NCBI GenBank assembly: GCA_029891385.1
Contig: CM057228.1
Coordinates: forward strand, 83,626,964 to 83,690,963
DNA length: 64,000 nt
Source of the DNA: Erythroxylum novogranatense
Lineage: Eukaryota > Streptophyta > Magnoliopsida > Malpighiales > Erythroxylaceae
Direction of reading: 5' to 3'
The stretch's first letter is position 1. Every line of letters begins with the position of its first letter. Below, in pieces: positions 43,914 through 56,927 of the stretch. The translations under genes were made by a program, and so were the position numbers. The notes below the pieces were generated by a model. The model was not told the origin of the DNA, made no database searches, and saw nothing but the letters and a program-made list of their open reading frames with translations.

Positions 43914-45964
43914 ACGCCTTTCTTCAAAACTTCAAACCCTCTCCTCTTCAATCCAACTTCAAACCACTTGAAACTAGCGTCTTTCAAAACTCATAACTTC
44001 TTAATCCTAACTCCAACATGAGCATACTATACCTCTATGGAAAGATAACAAGATTATCTACAACTCTCATGAAGGATGAAAAAGCTAATTCCATCATTAA
44101 TCAAGGCCAAAAGCCACTCAAAGGACACCGCCATTAAAGACCAATGTAACAAAGAATATAGCTAAATGAACAAAGGATCGAATGTGTTCTTCACCTCATA
44201 AATTTTAACCCTAAGTCCAAATGAGACAAATGATACACCCTTAGAAATTTCTGAACTTCTACTACAATCTTTGTGAAGACTTCCGATCTAAATCAAGTCC
44301 TAAGAGGGTCTAAATCGAAGCGAAGTTCTGTCAAATTTTAGGAAAATTTGACAACACTTCCCTTGAAAATGCAACTAACCAATTTGCAATCCTAATGCTT
44401 CCACCTGCATAAAACTCAACATGCAACCTCATATAACATAACTCAATCCCAAAAGCATCTCCAAATGCAATTCAAGGCAACAACCACACTCTTAGCATTC
44501 TAACCATATCCAAACTATACAATGATGCAATTGTTTTAAAACATACATGGATTTCATTTAAATACATTAGAACTTAACATTCTTGCTTTCATATGAAAAA
44601 TATGAGTTATTACAAGGCTTTAGAGGCATTTTAAGCCACTTGCATCCAAAATCCAAAATACAACTTGCAAAAGTAAACTTGCCCAAATTGCATCTAAAGC
44701 ATTGATTTACAAAAGCTATCTTGAAAATACAAAATCATCATTTCTAGAGTAATGCCTTTAAGCTCGATGGTCGATCTCGTGCTCCTCACCTGGAGATAGG
44801 ACGGGATTGGAGGGGGTGATCTTTCGCTCGTGGGTAACATGTTTATATTTATGCAAATAAGCTGAATCTATTCATTATTCATACTGTTAGCAAATTTTTC
44901 ATCAAACAATCATACAATTTGCATTCTCATAATTTCATCAAGCTAAAAGCATAACTTTCGTGATTCATGCATCTATCATTCTGGCACATACATGCTACAC
45001 ATAGACACATAGCTGATGGTTCATAAGTCCACAATAATCCATTTAACTAAACGAGTGTAGTCGATGTCGAGGAGTCCAAAAGGAACATCCTATGCCACAA
45101 TCAAGCAAAAGGGAGAAGCCTATATCGTCAACGCACGTGACTTTATCGGGTGGACTTAAGTACCCACATAACACAAATTCATGCATTAAAATCTGATCGT
45201 TCTTGTCATTGGCTGATTTCTCGAAATTGGATTTTCATGCATCCAAATAGCTGATTCTTGAAAATTGTATTTCATGCTTAAATCACCTTTCATGATTTCA
45301 CTAATATTCATGCTCACTCAATTCATGAACTTGTCAAGCAATATCAAGCAATACCATGTACTATTCAAACTCTCACATAATGGCAATCATAAATCAATTT
45401 CTATACAATCAAAGCTCAATCAATACTCATTCCAAGGTAGTTGGAAAATATTAATTTTCCTTAGTTGAGATAGTATTTAAAGCATTACTAACATAAAGAT
45501 AAAAATGAAATAACTTGCTTAATCCTTTCTTAGGAGTGCTCTTCTCCTTGCTCTTCTCCTCTCTCTTGCTCTACTTCAAGAGAAACAAAAACCTACTTCA
45601 ACATAAATTCAATTAAAATTCTACATAACCTCTTACATGAAATTAGCTTCAAAATCACTAAACCCACTTCATTTCTAAGCTTTCTACACCAAAACCCAAC
45701 TAAAAACCAACACTTGAAAACATGGCTTACCTTAGTTCTTGACTCAACCCAAGAGTTTCTTGGTTCAAAATGTAGCTTAGCTCCTCCTCTACACTTTTCC
45801 TTCTTGAACTTTCTTCAAACTCTTGCTTAATCTCTTGGAAAGTCAAGACCTAGGCATGCTTTTCTCTTTTCTCCTTCTTCCTCCACTTCCACGAACTCTT
45901 CCCTCTCTCCCTCTAAATTTTCGTAAATCCTCCTCTTCTTCTTCTAACTCACTTATTTCCTTCT

Positions 45965-45973
45965 CTTTTTATA
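45965..45973 (-). promoter_or_regulatory. TATA box of the Gypsy-C LTR
   Basis: TATAAAAAG on the minus strand, about 295 bases into the LTR. A donor-like GTAAGCC lies roughly 240 bases downstream, the same layout as Gypsy-A. Confidence 0.5.
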
Positions 45974-46267
45974 CTTCTCACTAACTCACTTAAGCCCAAA
46001 AGCCTAAAGCCCACTCACTTCTTCTTCCTTCCTTCTTACATCCTCCTTAAACTTACTCAAGGCCCACTTATTTCTCAAGCCCATCTTATTCTCTCTTTTC
46101 CTTTCCTACCTCATTAAGGCCCAACTAACACATTTAATTTCATTAACTCACCACCTAACTCTTTAATGCTATCATATATTAATTAATATCAACTCAATTA
46201 ATGCTAACTTAACTTACTTAATTAATCTAATCATGCTTAACTTTAAAAAAAAAAATTGGGGCTAACA

Positions 46268-46281
46268 TTTCTCCCCTTAAG
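46268..46281 (-). other. Gypsy-C polypurine tract
   Basis: The minus strand reads CTTAAGGGGAGAAA next to the LTR start TGTTAGCC and just after GGACGAAATTT, the Tekay/Del-type arrangement also seen at 22030-22060. Confidence 0.8.
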
Positions 46282-47690
46282 AAATTTCGTCCTCAAATTC
46301 TTACCGATCCATCAAGAGGTGGATACTTCTCCTTCATTGCATCCAAAGGTTCCCACGCTTCTTCAACCGCATGATTCCTCCAAAGGACTTTAACTAGTGA
46401 ATTGTCTTGTTCTCGAGAACTTTCTCCTTGCTATCCGTAACTGCCATCGGCATCTCCTCATAGCTCAGCTGAACCTCCGAGGTCTGAATAATGTGAGAAG
46501 GATCTGATCTGTACCTTCTCAACATGGAAACATGAAAAACATCATGGATCTGAGACAACTTTGGAGGCAATGCCAATCTGTAAGCTAACGGCCCGATCCT
46601 CTTTAGAATCTCATACGGACCCACATACCGAGGACTTAACTTGCCTTTTTTGTCAAACCTCATGACTCCCTTCCATGGAGATGTCTTCAGAATACTTTGT
46701 CACCTATCACACTCCATCTCCTTCCCGCGAGCATCTCGATAACTCTTCATTCTATTCGAGCGCCTTAAGTCAGCCGCTGATCAAACTAACCTTATCCATT
46801 TTCATTTGAACCAATTCTCGTCCCACCAACTTCCTTTCACCTTCTTCATCCCAACATATTGAGTCCTGCATCTTTCGCCATACAGTAGCTTCATAAGGAG
46901 CCATCTAATGCTCGAATGGTAATAATTGTTATAGCAAATTCGACCAACGGAAAATTTTCATCCCATGCTCCTTTCAAGTCCATGACACACGCCCAACATT
47001 CCCTTTAGGTCTGAATGGTCCTCTCGCATCGACCATCCGTCTCGAGGATGAAATGTCTTTGAAACTCAACTTAGTCCCTAGAGCTTCTCGCAAACGACTC
47101 TTAATCTTGACGAATCGAGGATCCTCGTCGGATACTATAGAATCTGGAACCCATGCAACCTCACTACCTCATCAATGTATTTCCTTGCTAACACCTGCAA
47201 TGAATCTGTCTTCTTAATTGCCAGAAAATGGGCTGACTTGGTTAACCGATCTACAATAACCCATATGGCATCATGCTTCCTACTAGTTTTGGGTAAACCC
47301 ATCGAAAATCCATAGGATCCTTTGCCACTTCCATTCAAGAATGGATAATGGCCTTAACATGCCTCGAAGGTGCTCGTGTTCACCTTGACTTACCGACACA
47401 CTAGACATCCGCCACATACTCGCTATATCCTCTTCACCCTTTCCACCGTAAATGCTCCTTTAAATCCTCAGACATCCCGGTGCCGCTCGTGCATGGAATA
47501 AGCGCGTTATGTGCCTCATCCAAGATCTCATCCTTGACTTCCTTAACATTCTAATACACAATCGCTCCGACTACCATAAGTCCGTCATCTCTCACTACCA
47601 CTTCAGATCGCTTGCCATTCGATTTCCTCACGAAGCATAATCAATTCTCGCATCCCGCCTCCGCAACTCCTCGACCTTCTCTAAGTATCG
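46282..47690 (-). pseudogene. pol: Gypsy-C integrase and chromodomain-like end (minus strand)
   Basis: The integrase core is represented by GLPKTSRKHDAIWVIVDRLT (47135-47338) and decayed flanks. The GPY region and tail at 46394-46663 are open: KKGKLSPRYVGPYEILKRIG, LSQIHDVFHVSMLRRYRSD, then a chromodomain-like end with KVLENKTIH and, in another frame, LVKVLWRNHAVEEAWE. Gln in LSQIHDV is the codon that is TAG in Gypsy-A. Frequent frameshifts fall throughout 46680-47690. This is a chromovirus of the same broad type as Gypsy-A but with a different LTR. Confidence 0.85.
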
Positions 47691-48425
47691 GCCTCACCTC
47701 GAATCGAGCAAGAATGCATTCGACTTATCCCGCTTCAAGCTTATCTTAAGCTTAGCCATCTGTTCCAACAAAGGCAAGTAAACTACCTGGACATGAGCTA
47801 TGGATGACTTCCTACTCAATGCATCCGCCACTACATTTGCCTTGCCTGGATGGTACTCAATCATCAAATCGTAGTCCTTAAGTAACTCAATCCACCTTAT
47901 CTGTCCCAAATTAAGCTCTTTCTGGCTCAGTAAATACTTAAGATTCTTGTGATCCGTGAAGATCCTAGTCTGCACCCCATACAAATAATGTCTCCAAATT
48001 TTTAGGGCAAAAATTACTGCTGCTAGCTCTAAATCATGAGTAGGATAATTCAACTCATATGGCTTCAACTTTCGTGAAGCATAGGCTATCACTTTGTCGT
48101 TCTGCATTAACACACAACCTACGCCTTTTCTCAAGCATCATCTGTACATCAGATACCTTGATCTCCATCAAGGTGATTAGAATTGAGCGCGTTAATCTAT
48201 GCTTCGAGTTCCTCAAAACTCTTCCGACATTCTTCACCCGTATAAACCGCCGATTCTTCCTTAACAACTTAGTTATCAAGCAGCCTATCATGGAGAATCG
48301 CCCACAAACCTTCAGTAATAACCTCGCCAGCCTAGAAAACTTGCACTTTTTACCGCCTTAGGCTCTCGCCAATTAACCATCGCTTCTACTTTTCTTGATC
48401 AATATGGATCCTCTCATTGAAATCA
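47691..48425 (-). pseudogene. pol: Gypsy-C RNase H (minus strand)
   Basis: An open frame at 47694-48134 begins [20 protein letters not shown] and includes [40 protein letters not shown] and [14 protein letters not shown], a nearly complete RNase H. The N-terminal part (48135-48425) is in broken frames, with LLRKNRRF and a duplicated-looking RKNVGRVLRNSKH stretch. It continues past the solo LTR into RT at 50895. Confidence 0.88.
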
Positions 48426-50889
48426 TGTAGCGCCTCACCGTAGAGTACACACCGACGCTTGTGGGTCGCTCCGACGATATCCCACAAAGAAGGAAGTGCT
48501 ACGATCGCAAAGCGCTCACTAAACACTCGCATGGCATCAATAAAATCAAACTCATCATGCAATTCACTACAATTTAAAACCACAATAAACTTCCATTTCC
48601 AAATATAGACCAATCTATCACCCCTACAAGCTAAATACAACAAATTCAAAAAGGAAACCGATAAAACGCTCATACTAGTCATCCCAAAAGAATCGCCCCA
48701 CCTGACCTAATTCGTGATCCATCGCTTCACTTGCTCACTAACCTCACCGCAAGAAGATCTATCACGGAGCTAGAGTCCTACTAACGCTGCCTGAAAAATA
48801 TTGCAATGTGGGTGAGTTTATGAACTCAATGAGAAACCATCATCGATGGTTCACCCCACTCATGCATATACACATGATATATCACATAGATATATTTTAA
48901 CACAATTTAAAACACTATAAACACTTTACACATTTTATGCTATTACACACTCAAACATATCATTTCACAGCTGCCACATATTTGCACGCATTCTCAATTT
49001 CACTACACAAATGATGCATAATGTATGCAAATTCTCTTTTATTTCGTTGTTGTGATCGAGCGTTGATATTCACATTTTGGCAAGTAGAGAGCCCTCCGGG
49101 TATGCACTACTTCCCGCCACTATAGGATAGGAGAGCCCTCGGGTATGCACTAATCCCTTTATGGCCTTAGCCCATTCATCGATTATCGAGCTTAAAGCTC
49201 GATCACTAAGCTCCAAATACAATCGTTAATTATGTCTCGCATACACTTGCACTTACACAAATACTAGCACATATATGTATCTCACTCAACACAATTTATC
49301 TCTTTCAGAATATTCACTCAGCCTCAAAGACATGTATCTCACAACTATAAAGTACTCACACCGCACAATCACTAACACATATATGTATCGATCACCAATC
49401 TATCGCATCTCGTAGCACTACTCATAAACTCAAAGACATTTAATTCACATTTACAAACACTCACATTTGCAGCTAATTCATATATTCACAAAGACATATT
49501 ATCACTTAAGGGTCGAGGAACCAACTAGGTTACTTCACCAGAACTTCCGAGCTATCGCTCGAAGTCCCAAAGAATATCCGTGGACTGTCGATCCAACGGT
49601 GCCTCTATAACAATTCAAATGAATTCTCATCACTAGATGCTCAATTAATCAAATTCACTAATGCACATGTCTCAATTTAAAATAATATGATGCATGATCA
49701 TGATTTCCACTCTCAATTCCAATTCCGCTTATCTCTCACTTTATATCCATAATTCACTATTCACTAGGTCCATAATATCCTCAATACCATAATTCTCCAA
49801 TTGAAACTCTAATTATTCAATACATAACACTTAAGTCTTATTCAATATCGCAATAGACTCTCTTTGATAAATTATGATCTCTCAAATCGTAGTTCAACAC
49901 TCAATTAGTACCACACTTGTAGACCTCTTTTTCTAGTTCATAACGAATCAAGGATCATCTCAATTCAAGGTCTACACTAAAAGTTATGCTCAAAAGGTTG
50001 TTATTACACTTCGTAAAATCGCTTCTTCGTCATGACGATGTCCATTCGTCGCGACGACAGTCGCCGCCATGGCGCTTACGAGTCACTCGACGCGCGTAAA
50101 ACTCATCCGCCGTCGCGACGTCTCACTTGGCTCGTCGCGACGACGCTGTCATGGCGTTAATCGAGCTCGCTATGCGTAATAAATTTAATTTATTCGTCGC
50201 GACGAAGCCCTCAGGCCTCAATGCTCGTTGCGACGTGCGACTGGTTCGTCTTCTCCGATTCCCATTTCCGCCATTAATACTCTTAAAACCTCCATTAAAC
50301 ACATTCACCTACCCCATCTAACTCATCAAAATGCCACAAATTCCATAAATAACCATAAATACAACATTAAACACAATGAAACTTACCAAATCAATGAATC
50401 GGTCGTTAACCCTAAAAATCTTCCGAAACTCCTCTCAAGGTCTAACAATCACGATGATTCTCCAACTCCAAGCTAGACATCAAACTCAAATGATCCAGCA
50501 GATCTTCACTTACAATGAAGAAGAGACAACGAAATCTCCAAGACGAAAGGGGAAGATCATCGACGGTGAACCACAAGGAAAAGAAGAAGCTTTCTCTCAA
50601 CTTCAAAAGCATATATATATAAGGGTTGGTTTAAACACTATCGATCACTATCCTCAAATTCACTTTAAATAAATTCTAACTTACTATCTCAAAATTCACA
50701 ATTCACTCATAATAACAATTTAATATGCTGGAACAATCATGAATGCATGTCACTATATATGCATGTGCAATTAACTCATGTATCACTGATGCAGAGGCAA
50801 ACTATATGTGCAATTCAATTAAGAATGCACTCACTGCTCAATCCATCCAAATTATCAATATGTCCTCACATCAGTAACGGGATGTTACA
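48426..50889 (-). mobile_element. Solo LTR of the Gypsy-A family (minus strand)
   Basis: On the minus strand it begins TGTAACATCCCG (50889) and ends GGCGCTACA (48426). It is collinear with the Gypsy-A LTRs, including TATA box, palindrome cluster and mini-exon block. AATCA flanks both sides (48421-48425 and 50890-50894). No internal region remains, so it arose by recombination between the two LTRs of one inserted element. It interrupts the Gypsy-C pol. Confidence 0.92.
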
Positions 50890-50894
50890 AATCA

Positions 50895-51560
50895 CATGTC
50901 CAAGGAAAATCACTTCATGCAGCCAAAATTTACACTTGCTGAATTTGGCATATAGCTCTCTTTTCTTTAATCTTTGCAACACTATTCTGAGATGCTCTGC
51001 ATGTTCCCCTTCATCCTTGGAATAGACCATAATGTCATCGATAAATACTATGACAAACTGATCTAAAACTCCCGAAAACCTCGCTTATAAGGTCCATGAA
51101 TGCACCGAGCATTGGTCATCCAATGGCATGACCTCAACTCATAAGGACCGTGAATCGTCTCGAAGCCGCCTTGCTAACATCGACTCTTTGATTCGAGTCG
51201 ATGATAACTCGACCGAGATCTATCTTCGAAAGACCTGCTTCCTCGCAGCTGATCAAATGATCATCTATCCCGGCAGAGGATACTTATTCTTAACCGCCAC
51301 CTTGTTGAAGTTTCAGTAATCAATGCACATCCGCCACGCTCCATCCTTCTTCTTAACAAAGAATCGCGCGCCCCAAGGTGATGAACTTGGCCCGATAAAC
51401 CGCTTAATAATTCCTGCAATTGCTCCTTAAGCTCCCTCAACTCACCGAGCCATCCGATATAGTGGTATTGAAATGGTCATGTTTCGGAATCAAGTCAATT
51501 GCAAACTCAATTTCCCTCATCTGGCGGCAAACCCGTAACTCTTCCGAAATACTCGGGAAC
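50895..51560 (-). pseudogene. pol: Gypsy-C reverse transcriptase (minus strand)
   Basis: Directly beyond the solo LTR the minus strand continues RT, with [24 protein letters not shown] and [16 protein letters not shown] pieces (complement of 50895-50990) and the catalytic FIDD near 51035 ([12 protein letters not shown]). Upstream parts (to about 51560) are in several frames: FVKKKDGAWRM, MCIDY, and LRELKEQLQEL. Indels are dense, and no ORF longer than a short piece is left. Confidence 0.8.
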
Positions 51561-52061
51561 TCCTCACTATAGGTAATCCTCCAACCTTCCTACTTTCACC
51601 TCCGATCCACCACATGTGCCAAAGGCCTCGCCCCCGCCCATCATCCCGTCACCTAGCAAAGTCGAAATGATCCCTGTCTTGGCATCTTCCCGTCCCCTGA
51701 AGACCACTTTTCTCCATTTCCTGTGTCAAACTCCACTTCCTCATCGCTACAATCTAACTTTGCCGGTACATTTTCCATGGCATCCATACCTAGTATGACA
51801 TCTAGTCCCTTTAGGTCAGAGGTAGCAAGTCTACTACCAATCTAGCACCATCGACATCGAGCTCGCAGACCTTGTAGACTAGATCGATCACCACATTACT
51901 CCCTAAAGGAGTACTAACAACCAGAAAATTATCCATAATCTCGGGACTCACAAGATGCATATTCGCACTTGAGGACACAAATGAATGTAGAGCCAAGATC
52001 AATCGTAACATAAACCGTGAATTAAATAATTGAGCCATACCAATCCACAACTTGAGAGCCA
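51561..52061 (-). pseudogene. pol: Gypsy-C aspartic protease (minus strand)
   Basis: Readable pieces on the minus strand include ALHSFVSSSANMHLVSPEIM (51811-52062 frame), corresponding to the active-site region DSGSTHSF with the motif itself damaged, and LVYKVCELDVDGARLVVDLL. LDVILGMDAMENVPAKLDC follows in another frame near 51750-51800. The catalytic Asp cannot be confirmed in the broken frame. Confidence 0.72.
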
Positions 52062-52440
52062 TTATGGCTTCTTCCCGGTCATGGCAAATACTCTACCGGT
52101 GTCCACCTGCGTGCCTTGGCCTCCCCGCAGATTTGCCTTCCTCATGCCTCCTGAATCGCCTATCAGAATCAGGTATGGTTCTGTTGTTTCCATCGCTTTT
52201 GACTTGAAATTGAGAGCCCTTTTGCTCGACCTCGAGGACAATCTCTCATCATGTGCCCTTCTCTCCACATTGGAAACAACCACCAAACCCCCTGAGACAC
52301 TTCCCCGGATGAAACTTCCCACATTGATCACACTGAGGGTTTGCATACTTGCCTTTCCATGTCTTCCCTGAGCCTCCCACACTAGAGACCTGCTCGGAAA
52401 CTGCCCTTGACTGCTGGCTCTTGGCAGGACCACTATTATG
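52062..52440 (-). pseudogene. gag: Gypsy-C gag C-terminus with zinc knuckle (minus strand)
   Basis: The minus strand reads NPQCDQCGKFHPGKCLRGFG, then CFQCGEKG, the CX2C knuckle style of Tekay/Del gag. A frameshift then gives the C-terminal tail (RVFAMTGKKP). The capsid-encoding upstream part is missing: gag similarity stops near 52440, and LTR-like sequence begins at about 52483. The element is therefore truncated at its 5' side. Confidence 0.8.
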
Positions 52441-52482
52441 CATCATACTCAACACAGTCGTAATGAAATGCACAACAAATGG

Positions 52483-53313
52483 CTTGAGAGTTCCTTGGAG
52501 CAAAACGGTTTACACCGTGAACAAAACGAGTCCGATTTCTCAGGATCTCGTGGTCTCAAGCGGGCAGCTGGAAAAAGGTTATGGGTCGACGTGCACGTGA
52601 CTAACGAAACGAGTTTCTCTCTTGCCCAATCACAAACAAATCTACGTACAATTTAGTCAATAAAAAATTTGCATTCTCATGCTTCTTTCATTTCATCAAT
52701 TTCTCATTTCTTCATACTTTTCATTTATTTCAAAGAAAACATGTCATATTTCCTCATGCAATTTAAGCAATAACACACATATAGGGCATTTGTCCATCAC
52801 ACAACAACTATAAAAGTATTACCCACCTAATTTGTTAAAAATCTAAGCTCAAGATTGCCCTTCTTCTCTCTCTTGAGTAAGGTTTTCTTGATTCCCTTCA
52901 ATTTAACCAATTTCTATTTAATCCATACATTCAAAAAAATTACATAAAATTCAAAAATCAAAGCAATGCTAAAATTGAATTTAAACCTAACCTACCCATA
53001 GCCCATCTAGGGTAGAAAAACCAAGACCCTAACTTAGAAATCCCAAAATCAATTTGGGTTCATCTTTCTCTTCTTTCTTCCTTCATTTCCAACACAAACC
53101 CTAACCTCTATTTAATCCCCTTTTTGAATCTAGCATAAGAAGATGAAAACTTACCTCCAACAAGTGGATTTCTCTACTTTTTATTCTTCTTTCTTCTTCC
53201 TTTCAAATTTCCTACGACTCTTTCTTCCTCTCTTCTTCTTTTTCATGTTTTTCTCTTCTTCTTTTTGGTTCCTACGACACCTCCCTTCTTCTTCTAATTT
53301 AAACAAAATTTTA
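52483..53313 (-). repeat. Gypsy LTR fragment (minus strand)
   Basis: 52483-52650 closely matches 54270-54430 (shared GATTTCTCAGGATCTCGTGG and CTAACGAAA), in the same orientation. Further on, ACTTACCTCCAAC near 53150 corresponds to a donor-like site on the minus strand, as in the neighbouring LTR. It is a partial copy of the LTR family at 53314-55542. The CT-rich ORFs at 53143-53369 are not genes. Confidence 0.65.
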
Positions 53314-55542
53314 TGTTGGGCACCGTTTCCGGAACCCAACCTCTTACTCCGATAATCAAAAATTCGCATACTTTAAATTGTTGAAAAGGTAGAAATCAAC
53401 TTAGTCAAATTCCTCACAGATCAATACCGAATTTATCCCAAAATCAGAATACCGATTTTACCCTCATGAAAAACTTGGAATTTATCCCAACGTCACTTTC
53501 TCTATTACAACATCATTCAAAGCAATTCAACTTCCATTTGGAATTCATCCAGCACTCAAACCTTAATTCATATGACTATTCATATTCAATAACATCTTAT
53601 CATTCACCACAATCATATCTTTCGTTTCCATAATTCACTTATTTATGTATAACAATAGTTCATACATCAACTCAAGCAGATAGCTTCTTCAGTATATCTC
53701 TAACTCAAGTCACATCATCTCTACACAATTTATATTTCATATCCATATATAAATCCATGTCTCATTAACATCATAAATAAATGTTTACAAAACTTTAATG
53801 GCATTTTCAAGCCACATTACATCACCAATATCGAAATCCAAAATACAAAAGATGCAAAACCCAATAATTTCTCGAAATACATCTGAAGCCTTGTTTTACA
53901 TAAACTACTCAAAACACAAGAAAACATGCAAATCCGAAGTGATATCTTGACTTTCTTTCACTCGGTCTTTTACTCGTCACCTGAATAGGGAAGGAGAGTG
54001 GGGGTGAGCTTAAAAGCTCGTGGGTAATATGATTATAACCGATAAACAAGCGACAATCATTGAAATATTTACCTCTATTGAAAAATTCACATTGAAAGCC
54101 ATGCAACATATATTTCCCAAATTCACAACTTAACAAGCAATTTATAAACATCATGAATCATGATTCAATGCATGATCACATTAAACACAATTGATGAAAT
54201 TTTTTCTTCAAATAATAACACTCAACTTCATCATATCTTGACACATAAAAAAATGTAAATGCACGCATAATTGGCTCGAGAGTTCCGTAGAGCAAAACGG
54301 ATAAATCGAAGTTTAAACCGTGAACAAAATGAGTCTGATTTCTCAGGATCTCGTGGCCTCAAGCAGGCAGCCAGGATAAGGCTATACGTCAACGTGCACC
54401 TGACTAACGAAATGTTCCTCTCTTGCCCAAACAAAGCACATATTCATTTCATGCTCAAATCATTTTATCAAAAGCTTTCATACGCTCGAGCTTTTCTATC
54501 TTTTCATTCATACAAAATGCCGTGACATCTTTCAATGGCATAACTTGATCATTATTCATAAATCGCAATGCAATTTCAATAATCACAATAATTTAACAAT
54601 ACACATGCATTTTTTCGCGTTCACGACAATTCAATTTTAATCAATTAAGCATATATACACATAAAAAAATTCTTTAAATCATTTAAAAACAATAAGCAAC
54701 ATTAAATTGAAATCCTTTTATTTTCTTGATTTGAAAAGAAACCTTAGTAGCTCATTACTCAAATTATAAACATGAAACCCACCTTAATTCCTTGCTTAAT
54801 ACTTGTTCAAAATCACTCTCTCTTTGCTCCTATTGCCTCTCTTACTTTCCTTCACAATGAAAAAAATTCCCAAATCAATAGAAATCTAAAATTGGACAAC
54901 TCATAACACAAAATCATAAAATTGATCTTAAGAAAACTTAAACCCATACTTTTCTTAAGCTATATGAACCAAGAAACTTTCAAAATTCCAAAATTCCAAA
55001 ATCTTAAGATCCAACTTACCTTAAATCCTTCACTAGATGAAGGGTTTCTTAGCTTGGATGGAACTTCTCATCATCCTCTTCCTTTTTCCTTCTTGAATCA
55101 ACTCAAAATCCATCTTGAAAGCTTAGAAAAAGAAAACCCTAACTTCTTTTTTCTTCTCTCAAAACACCGAAACTCTCCTTTCTTCTCTCTTTTCTTGTTC
55201 TTTTCTTCTCAATTTCGTGCTTCTCCCCTCTTAAGAACAAGACCACACCATTTATTTACAATTACGCCATTAATGAATGAGCAATGACCAATTTACCCTC
55301 ATGTAAGCCTTGTAACTTAAATGGCTTAAGTGACCTTCCAATTTTGCACCTCATGCATTCTTAACACCTTAACACTATAATTCAACCAACTTATGTCATA
55401 AAAATCTTACTCACATTAACATACTAATTAACTCCACAAAATAATATAATATAACAAAGCCTCAAAATTCATTTAGTCATGCTTAACTTCTTCCAAAAAC
55501 AAAACCTTTTTCTAATCATCAAATTGAAGGAATTTTCTAACA
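53314..55542 (-). repeat. Gypsy LTR (minus strand)
   Basis: The start is TGTTAGAAAATTCC at 55542 (minus strand), preceded by a weak purine tract. The end is GGAAACGGTGCCCAACA at 53314. Within it, minus-strand AAGGTAAGTTGG (about 55020) is donor-like. The plus-strand GCTCGTGGGTAATATG (54016-54031) matches the Gypsy-C LTR at about 44820. It could be a solo LTR or one end of a deleted element. I did not find a convincing target duplication. Confidence 0.6.
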
Positions 55543-56647
55543 TTTCCTTCTAGAGAAATGTTCCTCATTGTCTCAATTTTCCAATGACACCAAAATCATT
55601 CAATTTGGTTCAGTAATTTAAAAGTTATGGCTCAAACACTTTCGGACTGTTACTAAACCGAGACTGCACACTAAATCCCAATTCACTCCAAAAATTGACA
55701 GTCTTAAAGACCGAATTGAAATTTGATTCCTTCAGATAACTTGTAGCTCCATGTCTCTAGTTTAATTAGGAATAAGAATAACCTCATTCAGATCTCTACA
55801 GATAGAGATATCACCAAAATACTGAAGCATGTTTAGACTTTTTCAACCGATCCTCTCACTTTGATTTAATCAATCCTTTTCAAATTAATACCAAAAGCTC
55901 TAAATTTTTCTGGAGAGGTAAAGAAATATCTTAAGAATCCAACAATTTAAAAATCAAGTCAATCAGAGGTTGGATGAAAAAGTTATGGCCAGAAAAGTAG
56001 AGAGAGGTCATGTCACGGAAGAACCAGCGCAGGTTCATGATCGCAACCGTGAACTGCAGCGCGGATGCACAAGTTCACGAGCGTGACACGTCACGGTCGC
56101 GAATTGCGGCGCGGACTCTCCATTTCGTGAGCGCGAGCAGTCGTGGTGGCGAAATGCTTCCCTTCTTCCTCATTTGCTTTTCTGCATCTGGCCTGATTAG
56201 TACAATAGGCATAACTTTTGTTACAAATATCGGATTAAGGTGATTCAAAAAGCATTTTGAAGAAGACATCTAGACCTACAACTTTCGTTCAGACCTTAAA
56301 AACAAATTTTGTCTCAAAAAGGGTTTAAAATTTAAACCAATGCAACTGTCCTGGATGCCCTTACCATGAAAAATCACATACTTCTAAATATCATAACTCT
56401 CAACTCCAATGTCCAAAAATTGCATACTTTATATCAACAGAAAGATAAAAAGACAATCTACAACTTTCATGAAGATCCTAAGAACAATTTCTACCTCTAT
56501 AAGGGTCAAATTTTCAATCAAAGTGGCTATCCCGAAAGTTCACCCTAAACAATATCCAAACTTCAAATGATCATAACTTCCAGCCCCGATATCGAAAAAT
56601 TTCATACTTTATAACGTTAGAAAGTTAGAAAGATAAGCTACAACTTT
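55543..56647 (-). repeat. Gypsy LTR-type sequence with repeated modules
   Basis: No gene. It contains several copies of a module anchored by CATAACTT and by CTACAACTTTC-ATGAAG (examples at 56274, 56457 and 56639 on the plus strand). The module also occurs at 43600-44300 and, on the other strand, at 58100-59230. A GC-rich patch at about 56010-56150 contains GTTCATG and CGTGAAC inverted motifs and GCGCGG repeats. It is interrupted at 56648 inside a module (after CTACAACTTT). Confidence 0.5.
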
Positions 56648-56927
56648 TGTAGAGCCCGACCTCTACCGCCATCGCTCCAGGTATTGTCCTCTTTGGTACT
56701 TGGATGAGTCACAACTCGCGAACCCAAGACCTCAAGATTTTGTTGCACTTTAAGTGCACGCCTCTTACCATTAAGTCGCCTTTATCGTAGCGCCTCATCA
56801 GAAGTTACGCATCGAACGCCCGTAGGTCATTCCGATACATAACTCACGATACGGGTGCACTACGATTCGATCATTTCTATAATCCATATGGAATCAATAT
56901 AATAAAGATGTAATATCAAATTCGCTA
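56648..56927 (-). repeat. Terminal 280 bp of another gypsy LTR (minus strand)
   Basis: On the minus strand the end reads GTCGGGCTCTACA at 56648, like other gypsy LTR ends here. The segment CGGAATGACCTACGGGCG (about 56815-56835, complement) matches TCGGAATGACCTACTAAGCG near the Gypsy-B LTR end (60790-60812). The remainder was displaced by the insertion of Gypsy-B at 56928 and lies beyond the window. Confidence 0.55.

Larger units (their letters stand above)
43152..46267 (-). repeat. Gypsy-C 3' LTR (minus strand)
   Basis: The LTR starts TGTTAGCCCC at 46267 (minus strand), directly after the purine tract of Gypsy-C. It has a TATA box near 45970 and a donor-like AAGGTAAGCC near 45733. The segment CGTGGGTAACATG on the plus strand (about 44830) matches the LTR at 53314-55542. 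The end is placed at about 43152 (GTCCAATA), where a primer-site-like sequence follows. That end is less certain than the start. Confidence 0.6.

Noticed and set aside
43740..43920. CRISPR-like array from the spaced 15-nt palindromes
   Set aside because: Spacers are irregular (6 to 36 bases), copies are in both forms, and the context is a plant LTR with no cas genes.
53143..53369. ORFs of Phe/Ser/Leu or Lys/Arg/Glu composition
   Set aside because: They come from a CT-rich stretch in a gypsy LTR leader. Low complexity, and not conserved as protein.
55040..55287. Ser/Phe/Leu-rich 121-codon ORF at 54922-55287
   Set aside because: It is inside an LTR, is CT-rich and overlaps the donor-like site. 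No family features.
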